Below, in pieces: positions 59,585 through 64,000 of a stretch of 64,000 bases of DNA. The notes under the pieces were generated by a model. The model was not told the origin of the DNA, searched no databases, and saw only the letters and a program-made list of their open reading frames with translations. The position numbers were made by a program, and so were the translations under genes. The number at the start of each line of letters is the position of its first letter. Positions within the stretch are counted from its first letter, which is position 1. The stretch lies in the NCBI RefSeq assembly GCF_032854445.1, contig NC_088300.1, positions 6,696,001 through 6,760,000 on the forward strand, written 5' to 3'. This DNA is from Liolophura sinensis. Its lineage: Eukaryota > Mollusca > Polyplacophora > Chitonida > Chitonidae.

Positions 59585-60459
59585 TAATTATTATGAATAA
59601 ATTGGTCTAAAATGACATTCTTTAGTTCTCTTATTATTGGGTTAGTGTCCGTAGCAGTAGAGGGAAGTAAAGGGGTGTTACATTTGATGAAGTTTTGAAA
59701 GTCTATGGGGAGAAAAGAAATTCTCTGTTACTAGGGCATGAAGCCCTGGTGAGGAATTTATTTTTCACGTGCCTATCAAAGAGCCATTAGGTTTATTAAT
59801 GGATGGTAGCAGACTACCATGATGGAAATGCCGTACTTTTCAATGAGTCTTGACAAATTTTCTGATTTTAACCTGTGGTTAAGCCATTAGAAGTTACAAT
59901 GAAATCTGACTTCAAATTGATCGAGGGCTTAGACACTTCCAGAAGACTTGTGAAGGCCTGCAAGGGCTTGCTGAACTAAAGTAGCATCAGACCCAAGAAA
60001 AAGTGTTCTTATTTGCAATGATTTACCATTTGTGCACTGGCCAATAACTTGTGCAAAGGTACATCCAGGCAGCTGGAAGAGAGTAAAACAAACTTATCTA
60101 GTTTTGCTCCTATGAGATTCTTTCCAGTTTTATTATCTTGAAACCAAAATCCACACACTTAGTTATCCCACATCTCGCTGCAATGGCCGAGATGTTAGAA
60201 CCTAACCCAGGGTGAAGCCTAACCCAGGGTGAATGGGCAATCTTTGTACTTCCCTGGCTTGGCTCTAGCATTACGGGAATTGTTGGTCACGTACTTACAT
60301 GCACATGTGTACTGTGATATGTTCACATTCTGATCTGATATTTTAGGACACACAGTGCTTGATTTGATCAACTTGTCTTACAGCTGCCAAGAGTATCCCA
60401 AAAAGTATAGTTCAAGGTGTAAGCATAAGATGGTAAAATAAAGGCTGATTTGTGTCATT

Positions 60460-60627
60460 GTGACTGGGTGAGGTGTCATGTCTGGTGTCTTTGGTATGGC
60501 ATTCCACACTATAAAGCTGTATGCCTTGGGTCAGGCCTGCTACAAGTAGATACTGTTCTGCAGATGGCTGAAACAATGCTAAAAGGGACAACAGACCTCC
60601 AGCAAATAAACACAATCAAACATTACA
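60460..60627 (+). repeat. Single copy of the 'tgactgggtg' repeat family
   Basis: 'tgactgggtgaggtgtcatg', 'tctggtgtctttggtatggc', 'attccacactataaagctgt', then 'gctgaaacaatgctaaaagg' and 'aacacaatcaaac'. Shows the longer element from which the array at 49663 was probably amplified. Confidence 0.6.
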
Positions 60628-60861
60628 ACACATTGGATTCAGAATCTCGACAACAAACTGAAAGCATCTACATATTTTACAGACCTTAATTATTGTAATT
60701 TTATTTTCATTTAAATTAACATTCTTGTAAAGAAAACAAATGCTTATTATCCAATAGAAACAGTTATTTCAGGTACTGAATGAAGACCATGGATCAAAAG
60801 GTTTTCATTATGAAATTTTACTACTGAATGTAGTACACGTGTTCTGATACATTTATTAGAA

Positions 60862-60867
60862 TTTATT
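60862..60867 (-). promoter_or_regulatory. Candidate polyadenylation signal for the minus-strand gene
   Basis: AATAAA on the minus strand, about 220 bases past the stop at 61085. Others lie at 60852-60857 and 60700-60705. Confidence 0.4.
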
Positions 60868-61084
60868 AATGACAAACAACTTTAAAAATATCATTTGTAA
60901 GTCATGTTAAAGTTGAGCTAGTAAGAAGCAGGGAAGTGACACTGGTAGTATGACCCATTAAAGACAGGTACACAAGTTGTGTACCAATTGTACATGATTA
61001 CCCAAGTCGAAGACCTTACAACTGTCAAGAGGACTTGGGTTAACAATGAAACAAGTAGACTATGTCAAGGCAGGTAGATGACCT

Positions 61085-62466
61085 CTAGCTGAAGATATCA
61101 TCACAACTGAACAGGCTGATGGGTCTGTCGCACAGAGGTTTGGCCCTAGGAGAAAGTCTCCACTTGAGTAGAGACTCTCTTTTATATGTGGATTGCTCTT
61201 TCCTTTCCTTATCATTTTCAGAGGTTTTCAGATTACATTCCCCTTCCAACCACTGCAACCCCAAGGAAGTTTTTTCTTGGCTTGTGTAAGGTGTGGAAGG
61301 TACCACTTGTTCTGCTACATCTCCAACTGTAAAGAAGACAAATTTTCAAATACATTCCTTGCTTTTGAAGATTAGGTATGATACCACAAATTTAAACAGC
61401 AATATGTTATGACAATGTTTTATACTTGAGGCTATGCATTGCGATCAAGAAGACATCTTCATTGTAAAACTACCTAGTCATCAAACACAAATTTAGTTAC
61501 TTGTTTAATGCCTTCAAGTTAGATATAAAGTAACAGAATTTGTTGGTTTCATGAGGTAGTTTCACCATGAAGATGGCCATGCATAGACAGAAGTATAAAA
61601 CATTATTAAAAATATGCATTTATCTTACAATCACCTGCCAGTTGTGAGCATCTATTGTTTTACAGAAAGTAAATTAAACCCTTGACATGCCTGAGTACAA
61701 AGAGCCTTCTGTAGTTGACCTAAAGTTTGTCCTGTAAAGATGCACATTCAGAAGCACGTACTGGCCATTAAGTGATCCTTTTGATGCCAACACTTAAGTT
61801 CTTTGATAAAAAATCTAAAAATATGTCACTTGGAAAAACTAAACTATAATACACTAATTTTGATCCCTGGATTCTGTGAATGACATCAATGTGTACCTTT
61901 TGGTGAGGAAGGGGTTGAATTGCACTTCAGCTTTCTGCGTACCCTGTGTAGTGCTGAATTCTCTTTTATAACAGGTGTCAATCGAGCAGTTGGAGAATGC
62001 TGCAATCGTGGGGTGTATGGCACTATGGCAGCTGGCAAAGCAAGATAGTAATACTTTATATAAATTCTTGCAACCTATTTACACAGTGGCAAAAATTTTC
62101 AGGAGTACATTGAATACAAATTTGTAATTTGGAATCTTGGTCAGGTTAGGGCTAAAGATTATTATATTGACACCAGTAGCACATTTGTTCCATCCCTTTA
62201 CGGTATGGTCATCAGACAAAGAGAATACTGTATTACTTGAATTTGGTAGCTGGAACTTGGAAAATGAATTTGGTTACTGATATCTGATGTTATGTTCACA
62301 ATGAAATGTGCTTACTTGGAGTAGAAAAATCAGCATTGTTTGTGCTAGTCTGGTATCTATCCATGATGTCCGGAACCAATGCCACAGGAGAATTGACACT
62401 TGACCATACTGGATGGAGGGATAAAGAGGGTGTAGATGGCACAAACTGATGCGGTGATGCACTCAT
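61085..62466 (-). CDS. Unrecognised 175-residue S/T-P-rich protein with KEN box (3 exons)
   Basis: I do not recognise this gene. Coding exons in transcript order are 62466-62316, 62031-61897 and 61326-61085 (TAG at 61087-61085). The first exon begins at an acceptor (ctctttacag) before 62487, so an untranslated exon lies upstream. The acceptors (gctttgccag, cttctttacag) and donors (gtaagc, gtacac) are normal. Both junctions are phase 1 and match, giving an unbroken 175-codon frame. The start ATG has A at -3. The protein lacks membrane segments and looks disordered. It has many S/T-P sites (PSTPS, VNSPV, PYTPR, QHSPT, RLTPV, PSSPK, RLSPR), a KEN motif inside PVIKENSALHRVRRKL (residues 70-85) with an RxxL just after, and the end SLFSCDDIFS. 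KEN plus RxxL with CDK-type sites suggests a cell-cycle protein degraded through APC/C; this is inference only. Confidence 0.65.
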
Positions 62467-63561
62467 TGTTGGTAAGGAAGATTTGTGCTGTAAAGAGTAA
62501 GGCAGATATATTAAATCTAGAAGTTAATTTGTACACGTACAAACGACTAGCGTGTTTTACTGAATCTTTGGGCGCCTAGTGCGAATGGTTTTCTGTTTAG
62601 GAAACTGCAAGCTTCGTGTACATATTACACTGTAAATAGCTTGCAAAATAGTTTTTGGAGAGCACACGACAAAATAACATCCGATGTCGGCGAAAAATAC
62701 AGTTTTGATGAAGATAAAAGACTGCAACGATGGCCATATGGTATTCAACTCGCCGATCACATCGCATTTTGTAACATGTAAGTGCTTTTATACTCAAAAA
62801 TGATTAACTTCTGCTCAATTCAACAACAACAAACATCAGACATTCTTTCTCTTCAATGTTGAAAACCGTGTCGAGCGCGTTAATGTCATCGTTTGTGCCG
62901 ACATGCAAGCTGTAAACCGAATTTTAATTAAATTTTCTGATTGTTAATCCGCATTACGCTTGGTGTAACAAATACCTGTTAATCTCGTCGATCTTTCAAT
63001 GCAAAACCGGATGTTTCTGTTGATGAAAAAGGCACATTGCCATTTTCCAACTTGGTCAGAGACATTCTACGGAGATTCGTAAAATCGCGCACTGCGAAAA
63101 ATCTGTCAGCCACAGAGACATCTACTGTCCTAACCAGTAAGGGAGATAAGCAAGTCTTGTTATGTTGGGTCTGCTTTCTTACCACGAAGGCCGTTTTACC
63201 AAACTACTGTACTGGCACTTTCCCGCATTGCCCTTGACATTTACTGCGTTAATAGAAACTACTACTATTATCTGGGGTATTCCTTCGCTGTTCTGATTTT
63301 TTTTCTTTCTTGGGATTTGGTATCATTTCCAAAATTATTTATCATAAACTATATCATGACGTAGTGTCTCCTTGCAAGAGGCCAGTTTCATTGCTTATAC
63401 ATTAGTGCTGCGTCACTGGACCCGACCGCTTCGGAAGCCTGTGGTCAGAGCGTCAGAGAGATAACGGTATCAAAGACTTTAAAAATGGTACTTCTTCGCT
63501 TGGCACTCTGTACTGAGAGATTAGGGCAAGGAAACAAGGCCTGGTTGGCCGGGTGTTAGTA

Positions 63562-63600
63562 TAATTTGACTGGGTGGGTTGTCATGTCATCAACTGCAGG
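63562..63600 (+). repeat. Fragment of the 'tgactgggtg' repeat family
   Basis: 'atttgactgggtgggttgtc' followed by atgtcatc matches the start of the family seen at 49663 and 60460. Confidence 0.5.
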
Positions 63601-63775
63601 GGTCAAAGCTTACCCCAGAAATTGAGGAATATTGCACTACAGACTTGATTGCACAAAACAGATATAGTGTCAACACAAAATGCTACATCTGCAAAGTACA
63701 ACCGTCTTCTGTTGTTTACAACAAAACGTCTAGAGCAGAGATGAAACAGCTTCATGTCCCAAATTTAAAATTTAT

Positions 63776-63900
63776 GTTGATACATTTATTTGATTGATTG
63801 GTATTTAATGTCATGATCAAGAGTTTTTCACTTATGTCATTGTGGCAGGGGTCCGGTTTGAGCTCGAGAAAAGCAGAGTGCCTTTAGTAAACCTCTGACT
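63776..63900 (-). repeat. Degraded antisense SINE
   Basis: 'tttatttgattgattggtat', 'tttaatgtcatgatcaagag' and 'tttttcacttatgtcattgt' follow the antisense SINE tail. The rest is eroded. Confidence 0.5.
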
Positions 63901-64000
63901 TATCAGATGTGTCAGGTACCTGACATGCAAGTCCTCACATAAAGCTGTCAAAGTTCTAAGAGCTGGATTGACACGTGCCACAATTTGTTTGAATAACTGA

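Larger units (their letters stand above)
57906..61084. other. Intergenic region with SINE and dispersed repeat
   Basis: Between GSTZ1 and the minus-strand gene at 61085. Holds a full SINE at 59335-59584 and a dispersed repeat at 60460-60627. The last few hundred bases are probably the 3' UTR of the minus-strand gene. No other coding sequence supportable. Confidence 0.55.
62488..64000. other. Region upstream of the minus-strand gene
   Basis: Probably holds the untranslated first exon and promoter of the gene at 61085-62466. A donor candidate CAG|gtattt on the minus strand ends at 62976. CpG-containing sequence runs from about 62700 to 63200. Beyond about 63500 only repeat fragments are recognisable. 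Confidence 0.4.

Noticed and set aside
62979-63237. Stretch open on both strands, including a plus-strand frame rich in charged residues near 63010-63120
   Set aside because: The plus frame has no ATG and no acceptor AG for over 100 bases upstream; the minus frame (28 codons from MSLTKLENG) stops just before a donor. It may be a leader exon with a small upstream frame, but coding is not supportable.

Overview
The window is animal nuclear DNA. It holds widely spaced, intron-rich genes with canonical GT-AG introns, abundant tRNA-derived SINEs, microsatellites and several kilobase-scale minisatellites. The commonest SINE has a CA-ATCAAATAAATAAAT tail and a 'gaggaaacc / caccataatgctggccgc' core. 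I know this type from molluscs, and bivalves fit best; the species cannot be named from the sequence.

Layout from left to right. 210-8317 (+) is the 3' half of POMT2 (protein O-mannosyltransferase 2), ten exons, with the 5' part outside the window. 13755-22090 (-) is a complete five-exon ZNF839-like single-zinc-finger gene. 25083-49016 (+) is MCM8, 28 coding exons, head-to-head with ZNF839. 51139-57638 (+) is GSTZ1 (maleylacetoacetate isomerase), eight exons, complete. 61085-62466 (-) is a three-exon gene that I assembled from phase-matched exons and do not recognise. It would encode a 175-residue S/T-P-rich protein with a KEN box. The stretches between genes hold SINEs and dispersed repeats with no other supportable gene.

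The genes do not form a pathway. POMT2 is an ER glycosyltransferase, MCM8 a recombination/replication helicase, GSTZ1 an enzyme of tyrosine catabolism and ZNF839 a nuclear protein. POMT2 and GSTZ1 are also close neighbours in human (14q24.3), so part of the arrangement may be ancestral linkage.

The most striking structure is a set of tandem arrays anchored on 5' splice sites. A 110-bp unit made of the end of MCM8 exon 27 plus its donor is repeated about 38 times, with an 880-bp higher-order repeat. A 50-bp unit spanning the MCM8 exon 11 donor occurs three times. A 45-bp unit that starts exactly at a POMT2 donor occurs five times. MCM8 also carries three single-base reading-frame breaks (exons 7, 9 and 11) in an otherwise well conserved protein. 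Either the assembly has small indel errors here, or the locus is decaying or unusually spliced.
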